Source: Rhizobacter terrae (GTDB taxonomy: Bacteria > Pseudomonadota > Gammaproteobacteria > Burkholderiales > Burkholderiaceae_C). From it: a stretch of 64,000 bases of DNA. Of the stretch, positions 26,789 through 34,802 are shown one piece after another; position 1 is the stretch's first letter, and every line of letters starts with the position of its first letter. The stretch spans positions 806,001-870,000 of the forward strand of contig NZ_QUSW01000002.1 of assembly GCF_003852895.1 (NCBI RefSeq), read 5' to 3'. Both the position numbers and the translations under genes were made by a program. The notes below the pieces were generated by a model. The model did no database searches. It was not told the origin of the DNA and saw only the letters and a list, made by a program, of their open reading frames with translations.

Positions 26789-28362
26789 GCTTCAGCGCTC
26801 CGCCCCTTCATCGCGAACAGCCCCTGCGGCCGTTTCTGGATGAACACCACGATGAACACCAGCACCATGATCTTGGCCAGCACCGCGCCGGTCCAGCCTT
26901 CGAGCAGCTTGTTGAGGATGCCCAGGCCCAGCGCCGCGTAGACCGTGCCGGCGAGCTGGCCCACGCCGCCCAGCACTACGACCATGAACGAGTCCACGAT
27001 GTAGCCCTGGCCCAGGTCCGGCCCCACGTTGCCCACTTGCGAGAGCGCGCAGCCTGCGAGTCCGGCAATGCCGGAGCCCAGCGCGAAGGCATAGGTGTCC
27101 ACCCTCGCGGTGTTCACGCCCATGCAGGCGGCCATCGGCCGGTTCTGCGTCACGCCGCGCACGAACAGGCCCAGGCGCGTCTTGGCCACCATGAAGGCCA
27201 GACCCGCCAGCACCAGCGCCGCGAACACGATGATGGCAATGCGGTTGAAGGGCAGCGTGAGGTTGCTCAGCGCCTGCACGCCGCCGCTCAGCCACGACGG
27301 GTTCTCCACCTGCACGTTCTGCGCGCCGAAGAGGCTGCGCACGGCCTGCATCAGCACCAGGCTGATGCCCCAGGTGGCCAGCAGCGTCTCCAGCGGCCGG
27401 CCGTACAGGAAGCGGATGACGCTGCGCTCCATCGCCGCGCCCACCAGGGCCGAGGCGAGGAAGGCAACGGGAATGGCGGCCACCACGTAGTAGTCGAAGA
27501 GGCCCGGCAGGTGGGCCTTGAAGATGTTCTGCACGACGTAGGTCGCGTAGGCGCCGATCATCATCAGCTCGCCGTGGGCCATGTTGATCACGCCCATCAG
27601 GCCATAGGTGATGGCCAGGCCCAGCGCCACCAGCAGCAAGATGGACCCCAGGCTCGCGCCGGTGAAGATGACGCCCAGCCGCTCGCCCCAGGCCAGGCGA
27701 GACTCGATGGCCGACAGCGAGGTCTGCAACTGCGCGCGCACGTCGGCCTCGGTTTCAGCGTCGGGCTTCAGGCGGTCCAGCAGCAGGGTCTTGGTGGCCG
27801 GCTCGCGGCTGTCGGCCAGCGACTTCGCGGCCTCCAGGCGCCTGGCCTTGTCTGTCGAGGAAATCAGCACGCCGGCGCGCAGCAGGCCGAGGTCGGCCTT
27901 CAGCTTCGCATCGGTCTCGGCCGCGTAGGCCTTCTCGATCAAGGGCAGCTTGGATTCATCCACGCCCTCGCGCAATTCCTTGATGGCGGCGGCGCGTTGG
28001 GCCACGTCCGTCGACAGCAGTTTCAGCGACGCGAGCGCGCCTTCGATCTCGCGGCGCATGCGGTTGCTGTTGACGACGTCCTCGGCGTTCTCAGGCAGCG
28101 TCACGGAAGCACCGGTGGCGGCATCGACGGCCTTGCCGTCCTTCACCACGAACACCTTGTCGCCGGAGGTCTTCACGGCATCGTCGAGCAGTGCCTGGAA
28201 GAACGCGGGCGCCTTGTCGTCGCCGCTCGCGGCCACGAGGCCGATGGCGGCGGCACGCGCATCATTCTCGCCGATGGCCATGGCGCGGACTTGCTCGGCG
28301 GTCAGGGCGTGGGCGGCCCCCGCGAACAGCGCAATCAGTAGGACGCAGGCTCTGAACATCAT
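26785..28362 (-). CDS. urtB: Urea ABC transporter permease UrtB
   Basis: A 525-residue LivH-type permease with a long N-terminal extension. A signal peptide (MMFRACVLLIALFAGAAHA) is followed by an extracytoplasmic helical domain of about 220 residues, then the permease core with GASLGSILLLVALGLAITYG, NMAHGELMMIGAYATY and VGNVGPDLGQGYIVDSF. This extension is usual for UrtB of Burkholderiales. The start is the first of two ATGs at 28357-28362. A 189-bp gap containing a repeat separates it from urtA. Confidence 0.9.
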   Translation of the reverse strand: MMFRACVLLIALFAGAAHALTAEQVRAMAIGENDARAAAIGLVAASGDDKAPAFFQALLDDAVKTSGDKVFVVKDGKAVDAATGASVTLPENAEDVVNSNRMRREIEGALASLKLLSTDVAQRAAAIKELREGVDESKLPLIEKAYAAETDAKLKADLGLLRAGVLISSTDKARRLEAAKSLADSREPATKTLLLDRLKPDAETEADVRAQLQTSLSAIESRLAWGERLGVIFTGASLGSILLLVALGLAITYGLMGVINMAHGELMMIGAYATYVVQNIFKAHLPGLFDYYVVAAIPVAFLASALVGAAMERSVIRFLYGRPLETLLATWGISLVLMQAVRSLFGAQNVQVENPSWLSGGVQALSNLTLPFNRIAIIVFAALVLAGLAFMVAKTRLGLFVRGVTQNRPMAACMGVNTARVDTYAFALGSGIAGLAGCALSQVGNVGPDLGQGYIVDSFMVVVLGGVGQLAGTVYAALGLGILNKLLEGWTGAVLAKIMVLVFIVVFIQKRPQGLFAMKGRSAEA

Positions 28363-28475
28363 GAAATCAACAAGCCCCCGCCCGGGCTGCGCCTGTCGGG
28401 CCGCTGTGCAGTGCACGAGCGCTTCGACAAGCCCAGCGCGAACGGGTTGGGAAGATGCAAACGGAATTAAGCGGC

Positions 28476-28551
28476 CGCCGCGGATCCGGCTTCGCCGGTC
28501 CGCCAGCGGCGCCCCCTTGAGGGGGAGCACCGGAAGGCGCTCCGGGGGTGG
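28476..28551. repeat. GC-rich intergenic repeat between urtB and urtA
   Basis: A structured block that contains the inverted repeat GGATCCGGC/GCCGGTCC with a TTCG loop region, then CGCCCCCTTGAGGGGG, and ends in CCGGGGGTGGTCA, whose last three bases belong to the urtA stop. It resembles the block at 34676-34753 and the short copy at 32315-32341. Hairpins on the urtA-sense strand could attenuate or process the mRNA between urtA and urtB. Confidence 0.55.
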
Positions 28552-29823
28552 TCACTTCTTCTCCGGCTCGTCCTTCTTCTTGTCGTTGCCTTCGATGTAC
28601 GGGCTCCACGGCTTGGCCTTCACCGGGGCCGGCGTCTTCCACACCACGTTGAACTGGCCGTCGGCCTTCACTTCGCCGATGAACACCGGCTTGTGCAGGT
28701 GGTGGTTCTTCGCGTCCATGGTGGACGTGAAGCCACCCGGCGCCTGGAAGGTCTGGCCGCCCATTGCGGCGATGACCTTGTCGGTGTCGGTACTCTTGGC
28801 CTTCTCCACGGCCTGCTTCCACATGTGGATGCCGATGTAGGTGGCTTCCATCGGATCGTTGGTCAGCGGCTTGTCGGCGCCCGGCAGGTTCTTGGCCTTG
28901 GCGTAGGCGGCCCACTGCTTCTTGAAGGCCTCGTTGGCCGGGTTCTTCAGGCTCATGAAGTAGTTCCAGGCGGCCAGGTGGCCCACCAGCGGCTTGGTGT
29001 CCACGCCGCGCAGTTCCTCTTCACCCACCGAGAAGGCCACCACCGGCACGTCCGTCGCCTTCAGGCCCTGGTTGCCCAGTTCCTTGTAGAAAGGCACGTT
29101 GGAGTCGCCGTTGATGGTGGAGATCACCGCGGTCTTGCCGCCGGCGGAGAACTTCTTGATGTCGGCCACGATGGTCTGGTAGTCGCTGTGGCCGAAGGGG
29201 GTGTACTTCTCGTCGATGTCGGTGTCCTTCACGCCCTTGCTCTTCAGGAAGGCACGCAGGATCTTGTTGGTGGTGCGCGGGTACACGTAGTCGGTGCCCA
29301 GCAGCACGAAGCGCTTGGCGCCGCCGCCTTCCTTGCTCATCAGGTACTCGACGGCGGGAATGGCCTGCTGGTTGGGTGCAGCACCGGTGTAGAACACGTT
29401 CTTGCTGAGCTCTTCACCCTCGTACTGCACGGGGTAGAACAGCAGGCCGTTGAGTTCCTCGACCACCGGCAGCACCGACTTGCGCGACACGCTGGTCCAG
29501 CAGCCGAACATCACGGCCACCTTGTCCTGCGAGATCAGTTGCTTGGCCTTCTCGGCGAACAGCGGCCAGTTGGAGGCCGGGTCGACGACCACGGGCTCGA
29601 GCTTCTTGCCCATGACGCCGCCCTTGGCGTTGATCTCGTCGATGGTCATCAGCGCGACGTCCTTCAAGACCGTCTCGGAAATCGCCATCGTGCCCGACAG
29701 CGAGTGCAGGATGCCGACCTTGATGGTGTCGGCGGCGTGAGCCAGGCTGCTCAGCGACAGGGTGCCGACGGCCAGGCCGACGGCGCTCAGGGTTTTCGCA
29801 AACGTACGGCGGGTGTGTTTCAT
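28552..29823 (-). CDS. urtA: Urea ABC transporter substrate-binding protein UrtA
   Basis: A 423-residue periplasmic urea-binding protein: IKVGILHSLSGTMAISET, GGVMGKKLEPVVVDPASNW, FGCWTSVSRKSVLPV, and a C-terminal GGFTSTMDAKNHHLHKPVFI. The N-terminus MKHTRRTFAKTLSAVGLAVG has a TRRTFAK box, so export by the Tat route is possible. AGGAG stands 8 bases before the ATG at 29823. First gene of urtABCDE; expression is expected to respond to nitrogen status, and a palindrome lies 86 bp upstream. Confidence 0.93.
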   Translation of the reverse strand: MKHTRRTFAKTLSAVGLAVGTLSLSSLAHAADTIKVGILHSLSGTMAISETVLKDVALMTIDEINAKGGVMGKKLEPVVVDPASNWPLFAEKAKQLISQDKVAVMFGCWTSVSRKSVLPVVEELNGLLFYPVQYEGEELSKNVFYTGAAPNQQAIPAVEYLMSKEGGGAKRFVLLGTDYVYPRTTNKILRAFLKSKGVKDTDIDEKYTPFGHSDYQTIVADIKKFSAGGKTAVISTINGDSNVPFYKELGNQGLKATDVPVVAFSVGEEELRGVDTKPLVGHLAAWNYFMSLKNPANEAFKKQWAAYAKAKNLPGADKPLTNDPMEATYIGIHMWKQAVEKAKSTDTDKVIAAMGGQTFQAPGGFTSTMDAKNHHLHKPVFIGEVKADGQFNVVWKTPAPVKAKPWSPYIEGNDKKKDEPEKK

Positions 29824-29908
29824 GAAAGGCGCTCCTTGGAAAGTGAGTCTCCAAACCCCTCCTGGGATGGACGAAGCGCAGGTTACGAAGGGACACCCTT
29901 TCCAGGAA

Positions 29909-29924
29909 TACGCCACATGGCGTA
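29909..29924. promoter_or_regulatory. Palindromic operator candidate upstream of urtA
   Basis: TACGCCACATGGCGTA has perfect 7-bp arms around a 2-bp centre. It lies about 85 bp before the urtA ATG and about 100 bp before the divergent DUF1232 gene. It does not match the NtrC consensus as I know it, and I found no clean sigma-54 GG-N10-GC element downstream of it. A smaller palindrome AAGGGACACCCTT lies at 29888-29900. Confidence 0.35.
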
Positions 29925-30023
29925 CAACGGGCAGGTGCGCGGCCGGGACCCCTTGTCCAACGCATGGATGACCCCACGTGCAGTCAGTGCGGCGCAGTTG
30001 CGGACCCGCGCAAGGAGCAGGCA

Positions 30024-30284
30024 ATGTGGAAGAGATGGTTGCTGTTGTGGCGAGTGATCCGCGGCGATGCGCGTCACCTCTACCACGCGCTGCGGCATCC
30101 GCAGGCGCCGATGTGGCTCAAGCTGGGCACGGCAGCCATCGTGCTGTATGTGCTCTCGCCCATCGACCTGATCCCCGACTTCATTCCCTTCGTCGGGCTG
30201 GTCGATGACCTGGTGCTGGTCCCGCTGGCGATCCGCTTCCTGCTGAACCGCCTGCCGCCGCAGATGCGGACCCTGGACTCCTGA
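30024..30284 (+). CDS. YkvA/DUF1232 family membrane protein
   Basis: An 86-residue protein with the DUF1232 hallmark VLYVLSPIDLIPDFIPFVG followed by VDDLVLVPLAIRFLL. One or two membrane-associated helices are likely. The ATG at 30024 is chosen because AGGAG lies 7 bases upstream and the family N-terminus (MWKRWLLLWRVIRGDARHL) begins there; an in-frame ATG at 29964 would add 20 residues with a CxxC. Role unknown. It is divergent from urtA. Confidence 0.75.
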   Translation: MWKRWLLLWRVIRGDARHLYHALRHPQAPMWLKLGTAAIVLYVLSPIDLIPDFIPFVGLVDDLVLVPLAIRFLLNRLPPQMRTLDS

Positions 30285-30286
30285 AA

Positions 30287-30331
30287 CACCAAGGGCGGGC
30301 CGCCCTCGCCGGACGCCCGCCCTTGCTGGTG
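30287..30331. terminator. Bidirectional hairpin between convergent genes
   Basis: AAGGGCGGGC (30291-30300) pairs with GCCCGCCCTT (30315-30324); the outer CACCA/TGGTG arms extend the stem. It lies between the convergent DUF1232 and lipoprotein genes and could end both transcripts, although no long T-run is present. Confidence 0.55.
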
Positions 30332-30345
30332 AGTGATGCCGTCGG

Positions 30346-30564
30346 TCAGCCGCCGGGCTTGCCCACCGGCGACGGCGTGCGCATGATGTCTTGCACCGCG
30401 TCCTTGTTGTAGACCTTGGCGTCGGTCTTGCGGGGAATGTTGCTGCCAGTCCGGGCTTCGGGCTGGTCTTTCAGCGTGGGCTGTTCTTCGTCACTCGTGG
30501 TGGCGCAGCCCGCGAGGCCTGACAGGGCCAGGATGCAGGCGCTGAGGCAAAGCGAGGTCTTCAT
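30346..30564 (-). CDS. Small lipoprotein
   Basis: A 72-residue predicted lipoprotein: signal MKTSLCLSACILALSGLAGC with lipidated Cys20, then a short hydrophilic Lys/Glu/Pro-rich mature part. I recognise no domain. The ATG at 30564 gives a complete lipoprotein signal; the longer frame upstream does not. It lies between the oxidoreductase and DUF1232 genes. Confidence 0.65.
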   Translation of the reverse strand: MKTSLCLSACILALSGLAGCATTSDEEQPTLKDQPEARTGSNIPRKTDAKVYNKDAVQDIMRTPSPVGKPGG

Positions 30565-30620
30565 CGGTAGCGTCCCTAAATGGATGTTCGACCCGGCGGA
30601 TCGAAGGTTTCGATTTTTGC

Positions 30621-31301
30621 TCATTTTTTCGCCTGCATCACCGCCGACCGGAGAACGTGTACGCCGGGATTCGCACTCAAGGCGGCGTCCAGCATCGCCC
30701 GGGCCACGTCCTGCGCCGCGATGGGCCGCATGCCGCGGGGCACCAGCGGCATCACCGGCTTGAGCAGCTTGGCCGCCCATTGCTCGCCCGCGCGCTCGGG
30801 CTGGCCGAGCGCCGCGCGGTCGCCCAGCAGCAGCGAGGGCTGCACGATGGTCACGCTCTCGTACGGCAGCTTGGAGATGGCCTCCTCCATCTGCCCCTTG
30901 ACCCGGTTGTAGAACACCAGCGAACGGCTGGCGGCCCCCAGCGCCGACACCACCACCAGCCGCTTGGCGCCGCGCAGCAGGCAGGCGCGGGCGGTGGCAA
31001 GCACGGCGTCGTAGTCCACGCGCCGGAAGGCGTCCCTGGAGCCGGCATCGTTGATGGTGGTTCCGAGCGCGATGAACACGTCGTCCACCGGCGGCATGGG
31101 CGTGAGCTTGTGGTACTCGACATAGTGCAGTGACACGCGCTCGTCGGCCTGCAGGTCGCGCGCCGGACGGCGCAGCAGCACGTGAATGCGGTGGTAGTGG
31201 TGCGAGGCGAGGAGGAGCTTGAACAGTTCCCGCCCGATCAGCCCGGTGGCGCCTGCGATGAGCGCGTCGCGCTGGATCAGCGGTTGGGTCGTGTCGGCCA
31301 T
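30621..31301 (-). CDS. NAD(P)-binding Rossmann-fold oxidoreductase (HTATIP2/YbjT-like)
   Basis: A 226-residue atypical short-chain dehydrogenase-like protein. GATGLIG near residues 18-24 binds the dinucleotide; LVVVSALGA and YNRVKGQME give the Tyr-x3-Lys pair; and VTIVQPSLLLGDR is typical of the HTATIP2/YbjT group. No membrane segment. It is divergent from the AraC-type regulator 56 bp away, which may control it. Substrate unknown. Confidence 0.72.
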   Translation of the reverse strand: MADTTQPLIQRDALIAGATGLIGRELFKLLLASHHYHRIHVLLRRPARDLQADERVSLHYVEYHKLTPMPPVDDVFIALGTTINDAGSRDAFRRVDYDAVLATARACLLRGAKRLVVVSALGAASRSLVFYNRVKGQMEEAISKLPYESVTIVQPSLLLGDRAALGQPERAGEQWAAKLLKPVMPLVPRGMRPIAAQDVARAMLDAALSANPGVHVLRSAVMQAKK

Positions 31302-31357
31302 GCGCGACTGTACCGGCAAGTCGCTAAGCTTCCGGTTTCGCTGTGTTGCAGCCGCCG

Positions 31358-32314
31358 ATGAACTCCCGCCAAGCCTACATCGCCAGAATCAACCGGGTCA
31401 TCGACCACATCGACGCGAACCTGGCCGAGCCGCTGGACCTGGAGACGCTCTCGGCAGTGGCGCATTTCTCGGCCTTCCATTTCCATCGGGTGTTCCGTGC
31501 CATGACCGGCGAAACCCTGGGCGACTGGGTGCGCCGCCGGCGGCTTGAAACCGCAGCCGGCAGGCTCCTGAGCTCGCCGGACCTGGCGGCCTCATCCATC
31601 GGCTTCGACGTGGGCTTTGCCTCGCCCGAGGTGTTCACGCGGGCCTTCCGGGCACACTTCAAGGTCACGCCCGGAGCGTGGCGGCGTGGCGCACACCGCG
31701 GCTGGGCGCAAGAGCACCAGCAACGGCTGAGCAAGATTCATCAAAGCCTGAGCAACGAACATCAATCGGTGGCGCAGGCCTTCCGCCACGATCCAGACCT
31801 CTGGCCGTCGGGCCGCCTCGAACCCACAGGAGGTCAACCCATGAACGTTGTCGTCAAGAACCTGAACGAAACCCGCGTGGCCTACATGCGCAGCATCGGA
31901 CCGTACGGAGGCACGGAGATCCCGCGCCTGTGGCAGCGCTTCGCCGCCTGGTGCGGCGAGCACGGGCTCATGAATCCGCGCCGCGTGATGTACGGCATCA
32001 GCCAGGACAACCCGGAAGTCACCGCGCCGGAGAAATGCCGGTATGACGCATGCATCGAGGTCGATGCATCGTTCAAGCCGACGGGAGAGGTGGGCATCGC
32101 GACCATCGCGGGCGGCCGCTATGCGTGCGCGAAGTTCGTCGGCACGACAGCGCAGATCCACGGCGCGTGGAACGAGCTGTGCGAGTGGTTGCCCGACAGC
32201 GGCTATCAGGTGGACGATCGGCTTGCGATCGAGGTGTATGGCCTGGACTTCGTGATGGACGAAACGACCGGCGCCTTCAACTGCGACCTGTGCATGCCCG
32301 TCAAGGCGATGTAG
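31358..32314 (+). CDS. AraC-family regulator with GyrI-like effector domain
   Basis: A 318-residue transcription factor. Residues 1-110 hold two helix-turn-helix motifs of the AraC type (LSAVAHFSAFHFHRVFRAMT and IGFDVGFASPEVFTRAFRAH). Residues about 165-318 form a GyrI/Rob C-terminal-like small-molecule domain starting VVKNLNETRVAYMRSIGPYG. This is the Rob/SoxS-type arrangement linked to drug or metabolite sensing. The ATG at 31358 begins at the family N-terminus. It probably regulates the divergent oxidoreductase gene, itself, or both. Confidence 0.82.
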   Translation: MNSRQAYIARINRVIDHIDANLAEPLDLETLSAVAHFSAFHFHRVFRAMTGETLGDWVRRRRLETAAGRLLSSPDLAASSIGFDVGFASPEVFTRAFRAHFKVTPGAWRRGAHRGWAQEHQQRLSKIHQSLSNEHQSVAQAFRHDPDLWPSGRLEPTGGQPMNVVVKNLNETRVAYMRSIGPYGGTEIPRLWQRFAAWCGEHGLMNPRRVMYGISQDNPEVTAPEKCRYDACIEVDASFKPTGEVGIATIAGGRYACAKFVGTTAQIHGAWNELCEWLPDSGYQVDDRLAIEVYGLDFVMDETTGAFNCDLCMPVKAM

Positions 32315-32341
32315 CGCGGCAGCGCAGCGACTGGGGGGCTC
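32315..32341. repeat. Short copy of the intergenic repeat
   Basis: GCAGCGACTGGGGGGCTCA near 32322-32341 matches GGAGCGACTGGGGGGCTCA at 34736-34754 except for the second base. It is the tail of the larger GC-rich repeat seen at 34676 and, in a diverged form, at 28476. It contains the stop codon of the response-regulator gene. Confidence 0.5.
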
Positions 32342-33647
32342 AATTCACCAGGGCGCCGTGCTGGGTTTCGCCGTGGTTCATGGCCGAGCGAATGTGCGCG
32401 ATGAGGGCATCGTCCTCATACGGCTTGCCCAGCAGCACGCTCACTCCTGCCTCGCTCGCATCGTTGCGATGCCGATCATCGGCCGCCGTGATCATGATGA
32501 CCGGGATGTGGGCCGTGGCCGGGTTCTGGCGCACGTGGCGGGTCAGCTCGAAGCCGTCCATGCCGGGCATTTCCACGTCGGTGATGACGATGTCGGGCAC
32601 GGTGGCGCCCAGTTGCGCCACGGCGTCCAGGCCGTCGGTGGCATAGGACACCTGGTACTGGTGCTGGGTGAGCAGGCGGCCGGTCTTCACGCGGACGATC
32701 TTGGAGTCGTCGGCGATCATCACCAGCGTCTCGCCAGGGCTCTTGCGAGCGGTTCGCGCAGCGGGCTTGCTGGCCTCGGCTCGTGCGGCTGCCTCGGCAG
32801 CCAGGCGCGCGGCTTCCTGCGCCGCGGCCTGGGCGGCCTCGGCCCGAGCCACCTCTTCCGCGGCCATGCGCAGCGCCTCAAGGCGCGCCGCCTCCGCGGC
32901 GGCCTCGCGTTCGGCACGCTCTCGCGCAGCTTGTTCCTCGGCCTGGCGGCGGGCTTCCTCGCGCGCGGCGTTGGCAGCAGCGATGCGGGCGGCCTGCTCT
33001 GCCGCGGCAATGCGGATGGCTTCTTCGCGTGCGGCCAGTTCGGCGGCCAAGCGGGCGGCTTCCGCGCGGGCAGCTTCGAGCCGCGCCGCTTCGATGCGTT
33101 CGGCTTCCTGCCTGGCGGCCTCCGCACGCGCGGCTTCTTCAGCGGCACGGCGCTGGGCGGCTTCGCGTTCGGCCTGGATGCGGGCGGCTTCGGCGCGTTC
33201 AGCCGCTTCCGCCGCACGGCGTTCCTGTTCGGCCTGGCGGGCTTGCGCCTCGGCCTGGGCACGGCGCTCGGCCTCGCGACGTGCCGCTTCCGCGGTGCGC
33301 GCCGCCTCGGCACGGGCATGGGCCACGGCCGCGGCGGCAATGCGTTCAGCGTCCTTGCGGGCGGCCTGCTCCGACGCCTTGCGCTCGGCCTCGACGCGGG
33401 CGGCTTCCTTCTCGGCCCGGCGTGCGGCTTCGACACGCGCCGCCTCGTCGGCGGCGGCCTTGCGGCGGGCGTGCTGCTTGGCGGCCTCTTCAGCGGCCAG
33501 GCGCTGCGTCTGCGCGCGTGAAGCCTCGGCCGCCAGGCGGCGTGCCTTGTGCTTGGCCTTGGCCCGAACGTAGACGCGGTGCACCACCCAACCCACGACC
33601 AGGAGGATGCCGACACCGATCAGCAGCCACTGCAAATACTCGTCCAT
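32340..33647 (-). CDS. Membrane-anchored response-regulator receiver protein with long Ala/Glu/Arg helix
   Basis: A 435-residue protein in three parts. Residues 1-30 are an N-terminal membrane helix ([18 protein letters not shown]). Residues about 35-305 are an almost uninterrupted Ala/Glu/Arg repeat ([15 protein letters not shown] and variants), expected to be a long single helix or coiled coil. Residues about 310-435 are a CheY-like receiver: [10 protein letters not shown] acidic pair, VITDVEMPG with phosphoacceptor Asp357, and the Lys of LLGKPYEDD. No output domain is seen, so phosphorylation would act through the anchored protein itself. The ATG at 33647 begins the membrane helix. No kinase gene is adjacent. 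Confidence 0.8.
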   Translation of the reverse strand: MDEYLQWLLIGVGILLVVGWVVHRVYVRAKAKHKARRLAAEASRAQTQRLAAEEAAKQHARRKAAADEAARVEAARRAEKEAARVEAERKASEQAARKDAERIAAAAVAHARAEAARTAEAARREAERRAQAEAQARQAEQERRAAEAAERAEAARIQAEREAAQRRAAEEAARAEAARQEAERIEAARLEAARAEAARLAAELAAREEAIRIAAAEQAARIAAANAAREEARRQAEEQAARERAEREAAAEAARLEALRMAAEEVARAEAAQAAAQEAARLAAEAAARAEASKPAARTARKSPGETLVMIADDSKIVRVKTGRLLTQHQYQVSYATDGLDAVAQLGATVPDIVITDVEMPGMDGFELTRHVRQNPATAHIPVIMITAADDRHRNDASEAGVSVLLGKPYEDDALIAHIRSAMNHGETQHGALVN

Positions 33648-33797
33648 GAAGATCACGCCAGAAACCACAGAGATTTGCTGAGCATAGAGGCGAACCGGCC
33701 GGGGCAAAGCGTCAAAGTGGACGATTGCGCGGGACCTATTTCTCGAAGTCGCGCAGTTCGCACGTGGCCAGAACGAACCGTTACCCGGCGCACCGCT

Positions 33798-34271
33798 TCA
33801 AGGCGTTGGAGCGGGCTCCAGCGCAAGGATGCGCGCCTGCACCGACGCCCCGTCCACCACCAGTTCCGCCAGCGTGATCGGCAGCCGGAAACGGCGCGGT
33901 CCGGCACTGCCGGGATTGACGAACAGCACCTCGCCGCGCCGGTCGATCACCGGGGTGTGCGAATGTCCCGACACCACCACCTGCACGCCTGCGGATTGCG
34001 GGTCGATGTCCAGGTCGTGCAGGTCGTGGATGACGTAGATCGAGACATCCTCCACACGCAGCATCCCGGTCTCGGGCAGTGCCCTGGCCCAGTCGCCCTT
34101 GTCGTTGTTGCCGCGCACCGCGGTCACCGGCGCCAGCAGCGACAGGTCGTCCAGGATGCGGGCCCCGACGATGTCGCCGGCATGAACGATGAAGTCGCAG
34201 CCGTGCAGGGCACGCACCGCCTCCGGGCGCAGCAGGCCGTGCGTGTCGGAGATGAGGCCGATGCGTCGCAT
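33798..34271 (-). CDS. YfcE/MJ0936-family metallophosphoesterase
   Basis: A 157-residue calcineurin-like phosphoesterase of the small YfcE/MJ0936 group. All metal motifs are present: LISDTHG, HAGDIV, RGNNDKGD and SGHSHTP. It is cytoplasmic and would cleave phosphodiesters; the natural substrate is unknown. It is followed after 12 bp by the SnoaL-like gene in the minus-strand sense upstream, so the two may be co-transcribed. Confidence 0.8.
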   Translation of the reverse strand: MRRIGLISDTHGLLRPEAVRALHGCDFIVHAGDIVGARILDDLSLLAPVTAVRGNNDKGDWARALPETGMLRVEDVSIYVIHDLHDLDIDPQSAGVQVVVSGHSHTPVIDRRGEVLFVNPGSAGPRRFRLPITLAELVVDGASVQARILALEPAPTP

Positions 34272-34283
34272 GGCTTGTGCGGC

Positions 34284-34646
34284 TCAGCCGGGCACCTTCT
34301 CGCCGAAGGCGAAGGAGGCGTGGCGGATCAGCCCGTCGCGCACCTCGTAGACGCACATGAGGGGCACGTGGCCACGGCCCTCTGGAAAATTGCGCGTGAC
34401 CACCTCCTGGTCCACCACGATGTGCCCCATCACCAGGCGCTGCACGAGTCGCGCATGCAGGTCGGGCTCGGTGAAGCGCTCGACCATCCGCGCGCGCATC
34501 TGCGCGTGGCCGCTGGCGAGCAGCTTGCCGGGCAGCTCGAATTGCTGCGCATCGGGCGCGTAGGTGGCCAGCCAGGCGTCGAGGTCGTGGGCGTTGTAGG
34601 CATCGAGCTGGCGCTGGATGACGGCTTCGGGGGAGTGGTGAGTCAT
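34284..34646 (-). CDS. SnoaL/NTF2-like protein (steroid delta-isomerase type)
   Basis: A 120-residue NTF2-fold protein: VIQRQLDAYNAHDLDAWLATYAPDA-type opening, then a beta-sheet half ending VYEVRDGLIRHASFAFGE. These small cone-shaped proteins bind hydrophobic ligands or act as isomerases; nothing more specific can be said. The ATG at 34646 is chosen over an upstream TTG at 34658. Precedes the phosphoesterase gene by 12 bp. Confidence 0.7.
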   Translation of the reverse strand: MTHHSPEAVIQRQLDAYNAHDLDAWLATYAPDAQQFELPGKLLASGHAQMRARMVERFTEPDLHARLVQRLVMGHIVVDQEVVTRNFPEGRGHVPLMCVYEVRDGLIRHASFAFGEKVPG

Positions 34647-34675
34647 CGTCAAGTTCAAGATGCGAAAAGGATCAA

Positions 34676-34753
34676 GTGACGCCCGCGGAACCGGCTTTGC
34701 CGGTCCGCAGGGAGGCGCCCCTTGGGGGCAGGAGCGGAGCGACTGGGGGGCTC
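34676..34753. repeat. GC-rich intergenic repeat
   Basis: Block beginning near CCCGCGGAACCGGC, with TTTGCCGGTCCGC forming a hairpin, then GGCGCCCCTTGGGGGC and the tail GGAGCGACTGGGGGGCTCA. It shares layout and text with 28476-28551 and, in its tail, 32315-32341. This kind of extragenic element occurs in many copies in genomes of this group. Confidence 0.55.
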
Positions 34754-34780
34754 AAAAAACTCAGGGGCCCGAAGGCCCCT
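34754..34780 (-). terminator. Intrinsic terminator of the PEP-CTERM gene
   Basis: On the minus strand AGGGGCC and GGCCCCT close a C(TTCG)G tetraloop, followed by a run of six T (34759-34754). This is a complete rho-independent terminator 23 bases after the PEP-CTERM stop codon. Confidence 0.8.
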
Positions 34781-34802
34781 TGATGCGCGTGGCCGTGCGT
34801 CG

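Noticed and set aside
29824-30023. Sigma-54 promoter for urtA
   Set aside because: TGGCGTATTCCTGG-type text gives a GG but no GC at the right distance; no other convincing -24/-12 pair was found.
32740-33560. Repetitive region that could be taken for a tandem-repeat locus or CRISPR-like array
   Set aside because: The repeats are imperfect codon-level repeats for Ala/Glu/Arg, without regular spacers of constant length.
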